The position numbers and the translations under genes were made by a program. A stretch of DNA of 64,000 nt, taken from Kribbella catacumbae DSM 19601. Lineage in GTDB: Bacteria > Actinomycetota > Actinomycetes > Propionibacteriales > Kribbellaceae. The notes below the pieces were generated by a model, which worked only from the letters and a program-made list of their open reading frames with translations, had not been told where the DNA came from and searched no databases. Shown here piece by piece: positions 41,019-50,830 of this stretch. Location: assembly GCF_000372465.1 (NCBI RefSeq), contig NZ_AQUZ01000035.1:1-64000 (forward strand). The letters run 5' to 3'. The stretch's first letter is position 1; each line of letters begins with the position of its first letter.

Positions 41019-43865
41019 TCAGAACCCGCCCGAGGTGGTCCCTCCACTGCCCGTCGCGGGGGTCGTGAACGAGAGGTTCGGATCCGGGCCCCACTGGTCG
41101 GCGGTCGCCGGATAGTTCGCTTCCTGGCGTTTGATGCACTTCCATTCAACGGTTGTGCCGGGCGGCAGGTTACTGATGGTTCCGGTCCAGGTCGGATAAC
41201 TCGTCGGCGCCAGCTTCACCGCGCTCGCCACCGACCAGGCGCCAAGCTGCGGCGCGCTGCCGACGGCATACACGGACTGTCCGGCCGTTGTCGTGCCGTT
41301 GGCGCAGCTGAACGTCTTCGAGACGACGGCCTGGCCGAGCGTGTAGACGAACGTCTTGGCGGCGCTCGTCGCCAGCGAGGCCGACTTGGCCACGACCAGG
41401 TTGCCGCCGGCGTTGTACCAGCCGCTCGCGGCCGCGTCGAAGGCCGCCTTGTTCGCGTACTGCGTCAGCGCGGTGCCGTTGAGCGTGACGCCCGACGCCT
41501 GCGTGTCGGCGACCAGCTCGACCACGTTCTGCCTCGACGCCGGTGCTCCCGTGTAGGTCCCCGACGATGCGGCGATGCCGACGGTCGCGGTACTGCCCGA
41601 CCGCGACTGGGTCAGGTCCGTCGTCCGCTTGGCCCCGGTCTGGTAGCCGACGGTCGAGCCGTCGTCCTCGGCCAGCGTGAACGAAGAGGCCGTGGTGTCG
41701 GAGTACACCCGGGCGACCAGCTCGTTGCGCGTCGTACCGTCGGCTCGTTTGCCGACCACATTCATCGTCTGGTCGTCGACGTGCATCTTCGGGATGATCG
41801 CGCCGGCCCGGGCGTAGGCGGGCAGCTGGAACTTGCCGTTGCGCCACAGCGGCACGTCGGTCAGGTTCTGGCCGGTGCTGACCGTCTTGCTGTTGGTGTA
41901 GTAGTCGAACCAGGTCCCGGCCGGCAGGTAGACGTCGCGTTTGCGCTGGTTCGCCCCGGCCGCGACCCCGACCAGCAGGTCCTTGCCGATCAGCTTCTCG
42001 TGACCGGTCTCCCGCACATTCGGGTCGTTCTGGTACTGGTAGACCAGCGGCGGGATCAGCGGTTCGCCGGTCGTGTGCGCGCGATGCGCGAGCGAGTAGT
42101 AGTACGGCGTGAGCTCGTACCGCTGACGCAGGTTGGCCAGGTTGCTCGGTACGTCGCCGATCGAGTCGGGTGAGGTCTCCGCGCAGTTGCAGAGGTTCTC
42201 GGTGTGCGGCCGGATCGGGACGTCGAACCAGGACGAGTTCGCGAACCACTGGGTGTAGAGCTCGTTCAGGTCGGTGTTGAGCATCTCGCGCCGAAAGCCG
42301 CCGATGTCGGAGCCGAAATAGTCGATGCCGGACATCGACATGTGCATTTGGACGTTCTGCTGCGCAGCGAGTGCCGTGAGCTTCGAGCCGATGTCGCCGG
42401 ACCACATCGCAGTACCGGTGCGCTGGATGCCGCCGGCTGCTGATCGGGCGAGCATGAACGGCCGCTGCTGTACTGCGTTGTCCGTGTAGCCCTTGGCGAT
42501 GCCGCGAGCCCATTCCAGGTTGTAGAGGTTGTGGTAGTCGGAGTGTGCGTGCTTGCCCGGGAGCAGGCCGGCGGTCCAGTCGTTGGCGTCGTACATCTCG
42601 GGCTCGCCGAGGTCGAGCCAGTGGCCCATCACGCCATCGGTGATCAGCGGCTGGCGCTGGGTGTTGTGCCATTGCGTGCTGGCGGCGGGCTGGGTCCAGT
42701 CGAGCATGCCGCCGCGACCCCACCAGTCGTTCCCGGTCAGGTACGCCGGGTTGCAACTCGAGCAGCCGGCTCGGATCAGGTAGCCCGCATTGGCCATCGT
42801 GGTGTGTTCCGGCAGGTTCTTGCCGACGTACGACTCCTCGATCGTCATCGCGCCGACGCCGTTGGTGTTCTTGTACGCCGCGAGCTTGGTCGCCGGGTTG
42901 GGGAAGTTGACCGGGTCCCATTCCAGCGTGCCCATCCGGGTGTTGTCCGAGCCGGCCGTGACGCCGCCGAACCAGTTCACGTCGAGCATCACGCCGTCGG
43001 TCGGGAACTTGTTAGCGCGCAGCCCATTGAGGGTGGCGTCGATCTCCGACCAGTTGTCGTAGCCGTACTCCGACATCCACAGGCCGAACGCCTTCTTCGG
43101 CGGGACCGGCGGGCGACCCGTCAGCTCCAGGTAGTCCTTGCGGAGATCGGGCAGGTCGGGACCGCTCATCACGTACCAGCGAAGCTGGTCGCCGAAGGTG
43201 TCCATCGTCCACGGATCGCCGGTCAGGTCCCACTGCTGCTTGTAGACCTGGTCGACGAACATGCCGTAGTTCGTGGTGTTGGCACCGACCGCGAACAGCA
43301 CCGGGATCTGCGCGTTGCCGACCGGGCCGTTGTCCGTGTCGTAGAGCATCGCGTTGCCATAGGTGCCGCCCGTGCGCTGCCGGCCGACCCAGTCGCCGTC
43401 GGCGCTACCGCCCATGAAGAACTGCTCGCCGAGTCCGTAGGCGTTCTGCATGGACGACTTGGTGAAGCTCAGGCCTTTCCACGCCTGGCCGAGATTGCGC
43501 GGGCAGGTGGTGTTGAGCAGCAGTTGCGGCGTGCGGGTGGTGTCGGTGACCGTCGCGCACAGCGTGGACGTGTTGACATCCACCTTGATGCCCGGCGTCG
43601 TCAGCACCCCGCCAACCTGACTAAGGCTGGTCGGCCCGGGGTAGTCGGCCTTGGCGATCTGCGTGGTGGTGAAGACCGGCGAGCCGGTGCCGGGACCGCT
43701 GCCCGCACCCATCTCGAAGTGGACCAGGTCGTTGTCGAGGAACTCAACCACGAGGTAGTTGCCCCCGGCAGCGAACTGGACTCTCTGCACCGCCGCGTTT
43801 GCCGTTGCGGTAGGCAACACAACCAAGAGCGGAAGAAGTAGCAGGAATGCTGCGAGACGTTTCAT
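41019..43865 (-). CDS. secreted GH31 enzyme with CBM20, 6-alpha-glucosyltransferase-like
   Basis: 948 residues with a signal peptide (LAAFLLLLPLLVVLPTATAN). The N-terminal GH31 beta domain and catalytic barrel include AFGLWMSEYGYDNWSEI and the nucleophile region MGHWLDLGEPEMYD (Asp near 420). A C-terminal CBM20 starch-binding domain covers about 855-935 (GQSVYAVGSAPQLGAWSVAS, then WTGTISNLPPGTTVEWKCIK). The DLGEPE motif and pairing with a second secreted GH31 resemble the 6-alpha-glucosyltransferase (CtsZ) of cycloalternan synthesis, which moves glucose from alpha-1,4-glucan ends. It overlaps the preceding GH31 gene by ATGA. Confidence 0.85.
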   Translation of the reverse strand: MKRLAAFLLLLPLLVVLPTATANAAVQRVQFAAGGNYLVVEFLDNDLVHFEMGAGSGPGTGSPVFTTTQIAKADYPGPTSLSQVGGVLTTPGIKVDVNTSTLCATVTDTTRTPQLLLNTTCPRNLGQAWKGLSFTKSSMQNAYGLGEQFFMGGSADGDWVGRQRTGGTYGNAMLYDTDNGPVGNAQIPVLFAVGANTTNYGMFVDQVYKQQWDLTGDPWTMDTFGDQLRWYVMSGPDLPDLRKDYLELTGRPPVPPKKAFGLWMSEYGYDNWSEIDATLNGLRANKFPTDGVMLDVNWFGGVTAGSDNTRMGTLEWDPVNFPNPATKLAAYKNTNGVGAMTIEESYVGKNLPEHTTMANAGYLIRAGCSSCNPAYLTGNDWWGRGGMLDWTQPAASTQWHNTQRQPLITDGVMGHWLDLGEPEMYDANDWTAGLLPGKHAHSDYHNLYNLEWARGIAKGYTDNAVQQRPFMLARSAAGGIQRTGTAMWSGDIGSKLTALAAQQNVQMHMSMSGIDYFGSDIGGFRREMLNTDLNELYTQWFANSSWFDVPIRPHTENLCNCAETSPDSIGDVPSNLANLRQRYELTPYYYSLAHRAHTTGEPLIPPLVYQYQNDPNVRETGHEKLIGKDLLVGVAAGANQRKRDVYLPAGTWFDYYTNSKTVSTGQNLTDVPLWRNGKFQLPAYARAGAIIPKMHVDDQTMNVVGKRADGTTRNELVARVYSDTTASSFTLAEDDGSTVGYQTGAKRTTDLTQSRSGSTATVGIAASSGTYTGAPASRQNVVELVADTQASGVTLNGTALTQYANKAAFDAAASGWYNAGGNLVVAKSASLATSAAKTFVYTLGQAVVSKTFSCANGTTTAGQSVYAVGSAPQLGAWSVASAVKLAPTSYPTWTGTISNLPPGTTVEWKCIKRQEANYPATADQWGPDPNLSFTTPATGSGGTTSGGF

Positions 43866-46800
43866 GGACGCACCACCCCCACGTTGTCGAGGTTGATGCC
43901 GCCGGTGCCGTAGACGACCTTCACCACGCGTTTTCCTGCGGTCAGGTTGGTTGTCAGCGTGGCTGTGCCCCAGGTGTCCCAGTTGCCGGTGCTCGGGAGG
44001 TTGACCGAGCCGACACTGACGCCGTCCACCTGGATCGTGCGGGTTGCCGTGGTCGCGGCGCCGTTGGCGTAGCGGAGCTTGATCATGTGGCTGCCGGTGA
44101 CGCTCGCGTTCGTGTCGACCTGGACCGCGTCGCCGGCCGTCTCGAACCCGTCGACGAATCCGGTGCCGGTGAAGCCCGGGTGGTCGGTGTTCGTCGTAGT
44201 ACCGGTGTTGCTGCCGAACTCGGCTTCATAAGCAGCCTTGTCGACACCGTTCAGTACTACGCTCCGCGCCGCCGCGCTGGACGCCGTCTTGACGAACGTG
44301 AGTTGTTGAACAGGATCCCAGTACCAGCCCTCGGTGGCTCCTTGTAGGGCAGCGAGCGTCGCGTGGGCCGACATTGTTGAACCATCCTTCGACACGCTGG
44401 TCGGCTTACTGGAGGCGACCTGCAGCGTGCTCTTGGTGGCGAGCGGCGGGACGCTCACGGTGACCTGGTGACCGGCGAAGTTCTCGGTCGAGGTGACGGT
44501 GCGCGTCTGGTTCGCCGAGTCCTCGAAGTACCCGTAGCTCGTCGTGCCGGACGGATAGATGCGGAAGGCGAGGTTGGCGTAGGTGTCGACGCTGTTGCCG
44601 ATGGTCCCGCCCAGCTCGTAGTTCGCGTTGAGGTTGAGCGGGACGATCGCGCCGGCCTTTGCGTAGACGGGGATGGTGCCGGTATCAGCGGTGTAGACCT
44701 TGGTACCGGCGCCCTGTGCGCGGCCGCCGTTCCAGAAGTCGTACCACTCGCCCGCCGGCAGATAGACGTTCTTGCTGGTCGCGCCCTGCGTGGTGATCGG
44801 TGCCACCAGCAACTGCCGGCCGAACATGTACTGCTGCTCCTGGGCCGCCGCGGTGGCATCCCCCGGATAGGCGACACTCATCGCCTGCATCATCGGAAGG
44901 CCAGTGGTGGAAGCGTTCTTGGCTTCCGTGTAGAGGTACGGGATCAAGTTCATCCGGGTGTTGGCGAACTTGCGGAACTTCGGGATCACCGTGGCGTCGC
45001 CGCTGCGGGCCTGCACGTTCCACGGCGTACGGGCCTCGGAGACGCCTGGGTTCGACTTCTCCGAGTGGTACTGCATGATCGGCGAGAAGGTTGCCTGTGC
45101 CGCCGATCGGAGGTAGAGCTCGCTGCTCGGGAACGTGCCGGTGAAGCCCGCCAGATCCCAGGACCAGAACGGGATACCGGACTGACCGGCACTCTGCCCA
45201 GCCCGAACGGCCTGCTGGAACGCGTCGAACGTTGAGGCCTGGTCGCCGGCCCAGAAGATCGAGTTGGCCTGCGCACCCGACGTACCGCCGCGGCTGAACA
45301 GCGTGCCCTGCGAACCGGTCTTGGTCTCGACGAAGTCCTTGTAGGCGCGGGTGTACTCGTTCGGGTAGGCGTTGTGCAGCTCGTCGCCCTTGCGGCCGCT
45401 GCTGCTGGTCACGTTGCGGCCGAAGACCGCCTCGCTGCCGTCGGTCTTCAGTCCGTCGATCCCGATGTCGTCGAACAGGTAGGACCGCTTGCTCATCCAC
45501 CAGTTGGTGGCTGCGGTGTTGGTGAAGTCCGGCACGGTGCTGTTGCCGAACCACTGACCAGACGGGACCCGGTATGGACCGCCCGCGCCGTCGCCGAGAA
45601 CGTAGCCCTGGGCAACGGCATAGTCACGGTCGTTGACATGTTGCTGTGGCGCTGTCGGTGGATTCGTGTCGAAGTCCTGTTTCAGCACCGGGATCTGCCA
45701 GAGAATCATCTTGATGTTCTGGTTGTGTGCCGCGGTGACCATCGCCTTCGGGTTCGACCACGCGCTGCCCGCGGGGAAGGTCAGGTCGCTGTAGGCGAGG
45801 GCCTGGCCGCCCGGCTTCGGCGTGTACGTCGCGCCGTGCCACAGGTAGAAGGTGGCCTCGTCCGCCCACTGCTCGAGCACCATCGCGCTGTGCGGGATGT
45901 TGTTCGAGGTGACGTTCGCGAGTTCGGCATTCACCTCGGTCTGCGTGTTCCACTCGTTCGCGGACATCCACAGCCCGAACGACCATTTCGGCGGCAGCTT
46001 CGGCCTGGCCGTGGTCGCGGTGTACTGGTCGAGCATCTCGGCGCGCGTGCCGGTGAAGAAGTAGTAGTCGACCGTCGAGTTGAGCGCGCCACCGGTGTCG
46101 ACGGTGAAGCCGGCCATGTCACTCAAGTGGGTGCCGAGGTTGAACACGGAGTAGCGGGTGCTGGGCACGTAGATGCCGTAGCCGGCGGAGTTCGTGAAGA
46201 AGGGGACGCTGAGGTAGGTGCGAGCTGTGGGGCCCTGGTCCTGGTACTGGTTGTAGACGTAGTTGTGAACGTCCTTGCCACGTTGGTTCAGCGCGTCGTA
46301 CCGCTCGCCCAGTCCTTCGAAACGTTCACCCACGGGTGAGAGCCAGTGGTCCTCGACCTTCGTCACCGTCGTACTGCCGTCACTAGCCCAGCCGGTGTTG
46401 CGGAAGGCGGTCGGGTCGTACTGTCTGGCGATGAGCGTCGTGCCGTCGCCCTTGTAGACAGCGACGCGGTATGGCGACTTCTGGATCTTGAGAACCACTT
46501 TGGTCGTGGCGATCTGCAAGGTGCCCGCGCTGTCGGTCACCGTGTACGCCGAGGAGCCGGTGATGTTGAGTCCGCTGCCCGTCGGGGCGACCTGCACGTG
46601 GAAGCGGTCGGTCGCGGGGAACGCGAACCGGACCTTCGGGGTGAAGCTGCCGGCGGTGTCGCCGGTCGTCACGTCGACGCTGGTGCCGTTGTTGACGAAA
46701 CCTGAGACGTTGCCCGTACCGGAGTACGAAGTGACTGCGAAGGAGAACGGGCCGGTGGTCTTCTGGTTGGCGCCGTCGACGTCGGCGTTGACGGTGTAGG

Positions 46801-47173
46801 TGATCTTGTCGCCGCGGGCGAAGGTGCCGAGCGGGACCTTCCAGTACGTGTTGTTGCCGCTGTTGTAGTCGAACGCGGCACCGACGGGCGTCTGGTTGAC
46901 GCCGTTCTTGGTCCAGGTGATCCAGACCGTCTGCCCTGGTGAGATCGGCCAGGTGGTGGCCTTGACCTCGACGGCCTGGCCGGCCATCGGGTCGCGGGGT
47001 GCGCGCTCGGTCAGGGCGGTGTTGTAAAGCTCGTCGGCGCCGTACGGGGCGTGGAAGACGCCGGTCAGCATGCCGGCGAAAGCAGGTGTGGGGGTGAACT
47101 GGAAGATGACCGCTGCGAGCACCAGGAGCGCAGCGACCCACCGCCTTCGCGGCGGTGTCAGGGCATACCTCAT
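43862..47173 (-). CDS. secreted GH31 enzyme with CBM35, isomaltosyltransferase-like
   Basis: 1103 residues with a signal peptide (WVAALLVLAAVIFQFTPTPA). An N-terminal beta domain (to ~150) precedes the GH31 module: GLGERYDALNQRGKD near 285, SFGLWMSANEWNTQTEVNAE, nucleophile IDGLKTDGSEAVFG (about 595), acid/base region FWAGDQASTFDAFQ. A C-terminal CBM35/CBM6-like domain (about 1005-1103) ends GGINLDNVGVVRP. The domain set and its tandem with the CBM20 enzyme fit the 3-alpha-isomaltosyltransferase (CtsY) that closes cycloalternan from isomaltosyl units. A third, cytosolic GH31 at 54057-56222 is its relative. Confidence 0.85.
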   Translation of the reverse strand: MRYALTPPRRRWVAALLVLAAVIFQFTPTPAFAGMLTGVFHAPYGADELYNTALTERAPRDPMAGQAVEVKATTWPISPGQTVWITWTKNGVNQTPVGAAFDYNSGNNTYWKVPLGTFARGDKITYTVNADVDGANQKTTGPFSFAVTSYSGTGNVSGFVNNGTSVDVTTGDTAGSFTPKVRFAFPATDRFHVQVAPTGSGLNITGSSAYTVTDSAGTLQIATTKVVLKIQKSPYRVAVYKGDGTTLIARQYDPTAFRNTGWASDGSTTVTKVEDHWLSPVGERFEGLGERYDALNQRGKDVHNYVYNQYQDQGPTARTYLSVPFFTNSAGYGIYVPSTRYSVFNLGTHLSDMAGFTVDTGGALNSTVDYYFFTGTRAEMLDQYTATTARPKLPPKWSFGLWMSANEWNTQTEVNAELANVTSNNIPHSAMVLEQWADEATFYLWHGATYTPKPGGQALAYSDLTFPAGSAWSNPKAMVTAAHNQNIKMILWQIPVLKQDFDTNPPTAPQQHVNDRDYAVAQGYVLGDGAGGPYRVPSGQWFGNSTVPDFTNTAATNWWMSKRSYLFDDIGIDGLKTDGSEAVFGRNVTSSSGRKGDELHNAYPNEYTRAYKDFVETKTGSQGTLFSRGGTSGAQANSIFWAGDQASTFDAFQQAVRAGQSAGQSGIPFWSWDLAGFTGTFPSSELYLRSAAQATFSPIMQYHSEKSNPGVSEARTPWNVQARSGDATVIPKFRKFANTRMNLIPYLYTEAKNASTTGLPMMQAMSVAYPGDATAAAQEQQYMFGRQLLVAPITTQGATSKNVYLPAGEWYDFWNGGRAQGAGTKVYTADTGTIPVYAKAGAIVPLNLNANYELGGTIGNSVDTYANLAFRIYPSGTTSYGYFEDSANQTRTVTSTENFAGHQVTVSVPPLATKSTLQVASSKPTSVSKDGSTMSAHATLAALQGATEGWYWDPVQQLTFVKTASSAAARSVVLNGVDKAAYEAEFGSNTGTTTNTDHPGFTGTGFVDGFETAGDAVQVDTNASVTGSHMIKLRYANGAATTATRTIQVDGVSVGSVNLPSTGNWDTWGTATLTTNLTAGKRVVKVVYGTGGINLDNVGVVRP

Positions 47174-47241
47174 CTACGGCCTCACGTCTCTCCGGCCGGG
47201 ACAGCCGGTGCGGTCGGCGCCGGAGGAGCCCGGTCGGCCGA

Positions 47242-47283
47242 CGGAAGGTGGTGTGTGGTCAGGCGGAAGGTGGTGTGGTCAGG
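47242..47283. repeat. short tandem duplication
   Basis: CGGAAGGTGGTGTGTGGTCAG followed directly by CGGAAGGTGGTGTGGTCAG: two near-identical 20-22 bp copies differing by one TG. It lies between the GH31 start and the ROK stop and may be a replication-slippage product. Confidence 0.55.
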
Positions 47284-48571
47284 CGGAACGCGTGGTGAGG
47301 GACGGGCGGTCGGCCTCATCCGGGCGGAGGTTGGGCTGGAAGAGTTCGCCGAGGAACAGGCCCGCGGCGCCCTGCGCCCAGGCCTCGTCGTCCCAGTCGT
47401 CCACGACGACCTCCAGGTCACGCTGGAGTCCGTCGAAAACGGCCTGGTGCAGGGCTTCGTCGAAGCCGGGAAGGAAGAGATCGCCGGCCCGGGTCCCCTC
47501 ACCCGCGAGAACGATCAGCTTCGGGTTCAACAGGTTGACCAGGTTGCCGACGGCCGTCCCCAGGGTCCGGCCGACTTGGGTGAAGACTTCGCGGGCATTC
47601 TCATCACCGCCGCGGGCGAGGTCGGTCGCCTGCTCGATGGTGGTGGTGCTCGTCGCGGCGAGAATGGCGGGCTCGCCGATCAGCGCTTCGAGGCAGCCGC
47701 GGCCGCCACAGTCGCAAAGCGGGCCATCGGCAACCACTTTGGTGTGCCCGAACTCACCGGCCCCGCCGCCGGCGCCGCGGTACAGGCGTCCGTCGAGCAC
47801 CATGCCGAGTCCGACACCACGGCCGATGCTGACCACGGCCACGTCGGCGACACCCCGGCCGGCCCCGAACCACTGCTCGCTGGCCACCAAGGTGTTGACG
47901 TCGTTGTCGACGACGACCGGGAGTCCGGTCCGCTTCTCCAGCAAGGCGGCGAGGTCGACGTCGTGCCAATCGGAGTACGTCGCGTGCCGGACCAGACCGC
48001 TGGCCCGGTCGATCACGCCGGCGAGCCCGACGCCGACGCCGTACACGGGACTGGCTTTGGTCTTGAGCTTCTTGACCACGGCGGCAACAGTCCGTACGAC
48101 GGTACCGACGTCGTCCTGGCTGACGGTCGCGGTGATCCGCTCGACGATCCCGGCGTTGAGATCGGTGAGTACGGCGATCACGCGGGTCTCGGTGAGCTTG
48201 ATGCCGATCACGTACCCGGCATCGGGCTTCAACCCGAGCAGCACGGGTCGCCTGCCACCTCCGGACGACGCGGTCTCCCGCTCCTCGATCACGCCGGAGC
48301 CGATCAGGTCGCCGACGATCTCGGACACCGTCGGCAGGCTCAATCCGGTCCGCTTGGCCAACTCCGTCCGCGACACCAGCCCACCCCGGAGCTCCCCCAG
48401 CACCAGCGACGCGTTGATCTCCCGAATCAGCTCCTTGCTCCCCACCCGAACCGGCTGCACCCGCCTCACCGCCTTACTAAGGTCACCGAAGGAAGTCCCA
48501 GCTAACCCCGGCACCTGACCGTCGTCAACACCTCGTACCGACCGACAGGAAGTAGTGCCCGGCCGCGGCAC
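47279..48571 (-). CDS. ROK-family transcriptional regulator (first)
   Basis: 430 residues from GTG 48571; starts at 48520 or 48480 are also possible because the first ~40 residues are unlike the family. The winged helix (SRTELAKRTGLSLPTVSEIV) precedes the ROK sugar-kinase-like domain with VVVDNDVNTLVASEQ, GRGVGLGMVLDGRLYRG and the zinc site GHTKVV...CDCGGRGCLEAL. It likely represses the two secreted GH31 genes downstream on its own strand. A sugar such as glucose or an oligosaccharide would bind the kinase fold. It is divergent from a second ROK gene. Confidence 0.85.
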   Translation of the reverse strand: MPRPGTTSCRSVRGVDDGQVPGLAGTSFGDLSKAVRRVQPVRVGSKELIREINASLVLGELRGGLVSRTELAKRTGLSLPTVSEIVGDLIGSGVIEERETASSGGGRRPVLLGLKPDAGYVIGIKLTETRVIAVLTDLNAGIVERITATVSQDDVGTVVRTVAAVVKKLKTKASPVYGVGVGLAGVIDRASGLVRHATYSDWHDVDLAALLEKRTGLPVVVDNDVNTLVASEQWFGAGRGVADVAVVSIGRGVGLGMVLDGRLYRGAGGGAGEFGHTKVVADGPLCDCGGRGCLEALIGEPAILAATSTTTIEQATDLARGGDENAREVFTQVGRTLGTAVGNLVNLLNPKLIVLAGEGTRAGDLFLPGFDEALHQAVFDGLQRDLEVVVDDWDDEAWAQGAAGLFLGELFQPNLRPDEADRPSLTTRSA

Positions 48572-48642
48572 CGATCACGCCTGGCAGACCGGCTACCGAC
48601 GGCGTGCGACCGAGTACTGCCTGTTCTTAGGTACGCAAACCC

Positions 48643-48685
48643 TTGACACCTCTCGGGAGCGGGCTTAGTTTTTGGCTAAATTTAG
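48643..48685 (+). promoter_or_regulatory. sigma-70-type promoter and operator of the glucan uptake operon
   Basis: TTGACA (48643-48648), a 17-bp spacer and TAGTTT (48666-48671) form a strong -35/-10 pair, rare in such GC-rich DNA. Right after the -10 is the perfect palindrome CTAAATTTAG (48676-48685) with a further TTAG half site inside the -10. One of the two ROK regulators is the probable binder. The operon's first GTG is 26 bp downstream. Confidence 0.7.
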
Positions 48686-48710
48686 TGGCGAAGTAAGTCG
48701 AGGAGAGCAC

Positions 48711-49919
48711 GTGGCGAGTGGGCAAGGTCCGATCCCCCGGGGTGATCTGGTGCCGTCGGGGATCGTCGGGTTGCTGGGGACGCAAGGCCCGACCTCGCGG
48801 ACCGAGATCGCCAAGGGGCTGGGATTGAGCCCGGCGACGGTGACTCAGGTGACCAAGGATCTGATCGCCCGCGGGCTGGTCGAGGAACTGGAGTCCGTGC
48901 CCTCGAAGGGTGGCCGGCCGGCCCGGCTGCTGGGGCTGGTGACGGATGCGGGCGTCGCGCTCGGGGCCAAGGTCACCGCCGATCACGTCGCCGTGGTGAC
49001 CGTCGAGTTGGACGGCACCGTCAGGTCGTCGGCAGAGCTGGACTACGACCCGGGTGCCGCCGACGCGATCGAGCGCCTCGGCCAGATCCTCGCCAAGCAG
49101 GTCGCCGAGCTGGACGACCGGCTGCTCGGCGTCGGCGTCGGCGTGCCGGGGTCTGTCGACTCTCAGGCGTCCGGCATCGTCGACGCCCCGACCCTCGGCT
49201 GGCAATCCGTTCCGGTCGGGCCCGTACTGCGTACTGCGATCGGCACCCCGGTCCTGGTGGACAACGACGTCAACACGCTGGCCGCTGCCGAGCGGCTCTA
49301 TGGGATCGGCCGCGACCATTCGGCGTACCTGGTCGTCACCATCGGGCGGGGTATCGGGTGCGGCATCGTCGTTGACGGTGGCATCTATCGCGGAGCCAAC
49401 GGCGGCGCCGGCGAGATCGGCCACATCCCCGTCTGGTCCCCCGGCACCGAGCAGCCGCCTTGCACTTGCGGTTCGGTCGGCTGCCTCGAGGCGTACATCG
49501 GTGCCGCCGGCATCGTCCGTACTGCGCGCGCTCGCAAAGCGATCGGCCCGCGGGGCACCCTGCCGACCTTGTTGCGTGCAGCAACCACCGGCGACGCCCA
49601 GGCACAGCAGGTCTTCGAAGAGGCAGGCGGCATGCTCGGCCGCGCGCTCGCCGGAGTGATCCACACGGTCGACCCGGAGGTCGTCGTGCTGATGGGCGAG
49701 GGAGTGGATGGATGGGAGTTCTGGCAGACCGGGTTCGAGCCGTCGTTCCGGCGATCGTTGCTACCGGCCCGCCGAGAGGTACCCGTCGTGGTGGAGCCGT
49801 GGACGGAGGACCAATGGGCCCGCGGCGCCGCGTCGCTGGTGTTGTCGTCCCCGTTCGACTCCGCCGGCAACGGCGGCGAGCAGAGCCGTCTCGTCCGCGC
49901 GCGGCTGGAGACCCGATGA
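48711..49919 (+). CDS. ROK-family transcriptional regulator (second)
   Basis: 402 residues from GTG 48711 (GAGGAGAGCAC precedes); an upstream in-frame ATG at 48672 falls inside the operator. The winged helix includes SRTEIAKGLGLSPATVTQVT. The ROK domain has VLVDNDVNTLAAAERL, GRGIGCGIVVDGGIYRGANG and the zinc motif CTCGSVGCLEAY. It heads an operon with the ABC importer and glucan-degrading enzymes and overlaps the first permease gene by ATGA. It probably autoregulates through CTAAATTTAG in response to the imported sugar. Confidence 0.87.
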   Translation: MASGQGPIPRGDLVPSGIVGLLGTQGPTSRTEIAKGLGLSPATVTQVTKDLIARGLVEELESVPSKGGRPARLLGLVTDAGVALGAKVTADHVAVVTVELDGTVRSSAELDYDPGAADAIERLGQILAKQVAELDDRLLGVGVGVPGSVDSQASGIVDAPTLGWQSVPVGPVLRTAIGTPVLVDNDVNTLAAAERLYGIGRDHSAYLVVTIGRGIGCGIVVDGGIYRGANGGAGEIGHIPVWSPGTEQPPCTCGSVGCLEAYIGAAGIVRTARARKAIGPRGTLPTLLRAATTGDAQAQQVFEEAGGMLGRALAGVIHTVDPEVVVLMGEGVDGWEFWQTGFEPSFRRSLLPARREVPVVVEPWTEDQWARGAASLVLSSPFDSAGNGGEQSRLVRARLETR

Positions 49920-50830
49920 AGGCAAACGCGACGCCCGTCCGCACCAAGACCCGGAAGCCGGGCGGCTGGAAGCGCCTCGGCTGGGTGCTGTTCTTCCTGC
50001 TGCCGAGCGCGATCCCGCTGTTCGTCTTCACCCTGGTCCCGATGGTGTCCTCGCTCTGGGTGAGCCTGCACAAGTGGAACCTGATCTCACCGATGGAATG
50101 GGTGGGTCTGGGCAACTACCGGAACCTGCTCACCGACGAGATGACCCGGCGGGTCTTCCTGCACACGCTGATCTACGTCGCCGGCTACCTCCCGATCGTG
50201 TACGCCGGTGGGCTGTGCCTCGCGCTGGCGCTCAACCAGAAACTCAAAGGTCGCGCGTTCCTCCGGGCGACGTACTTCCTCCCCGTCGTCACCAGCTGGG
50301 TCGTCGTCGCGCTGGTCTGGAAGTGGTTGCTCAATCCAACGAACGGCCTGGTCAACCAGGTGCTCGGGGCGATCGGTCTGCCCGAGCCGGGCTGGTGGAC
50401 CGATCCGCACTGGGCGCTGCCGGCCGTCATTCTGAGCTCGGCGTGGAAGGACCTCGGGTTCGTGATGGTCATTCTGCTCGCCGGGTTGCAGGCCATCCCC
50501 AGTGACATCTACGAGGCCGCGAAGGTGGACGGATCCAGCGCCTGGCAACGGTTCTGGCGTGTCACTCTTCCGCTGCTCTCGCCGTCGACCTTCTTCGTGG
50601 TGGTGATCTCCCTGATCAACGGTTTCCAGGTCTTCGACCAGGTCTACGTGATGACCGCCGGCGGGCCGTCCGGCTCGAGCCAGGTGGTCGTCGGCCAGAT
50701 CTATGACCTCACCTTCCGCTACGGCCGGGCCGGTGAAGCGTCCGCGCTGTCCTGGATCCTCTTCGCCGTCATCCTGCTCATCACCGTGGTCCAGATCCGC
50801 GGCCAGCGCCGGTGGGTGCACTATGCGTGA
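49916..50830 (+). CDS. carbohydrate ABC transporter permease, MalF type
   Basis: 304 residues, six membrane segments, and the cytosolic EAA loop YEAAKVDGSSAWQRFWRVTL near 220. The start ATG overlaps the ROK stop, and its end overlaps the next permease by 8 bp. It forms the heteromeric channel with the MalG-type protein and feeds the cytosolic GH31/GH15 enzymes. No ATP-binding subunit is encoded here, so a shared MsiK-type ATPase elsewhere is expected. Confidence 0.92.
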   Translation: MKANATPVRTKTRKPGGWKRLGWVLFFLLPSAIPLFVFTLVPMVSSLWVSLHKWNLISPMEWVGLGNYRNLLTDEMTRRVFLHTLIYVAGYLPIVYAGGLCLALALNQKLKGRAFLRATYFLPVVTSWVVVALVWKWLLNPTNGLVNQVLGAIGLPEPGWWTDPHWALPAVILSSAWKDLGFVMVILLAGLQAIPSDIYEAAKVDGSSAWQRFWRVTLPLLSPSTFFVVVISLINGFQVFDQVYVMTAGGPSGSSQVVVGQIYDLTFRYGRAGEASALSWILFAVILLITVVQIRGQRRWVHYA

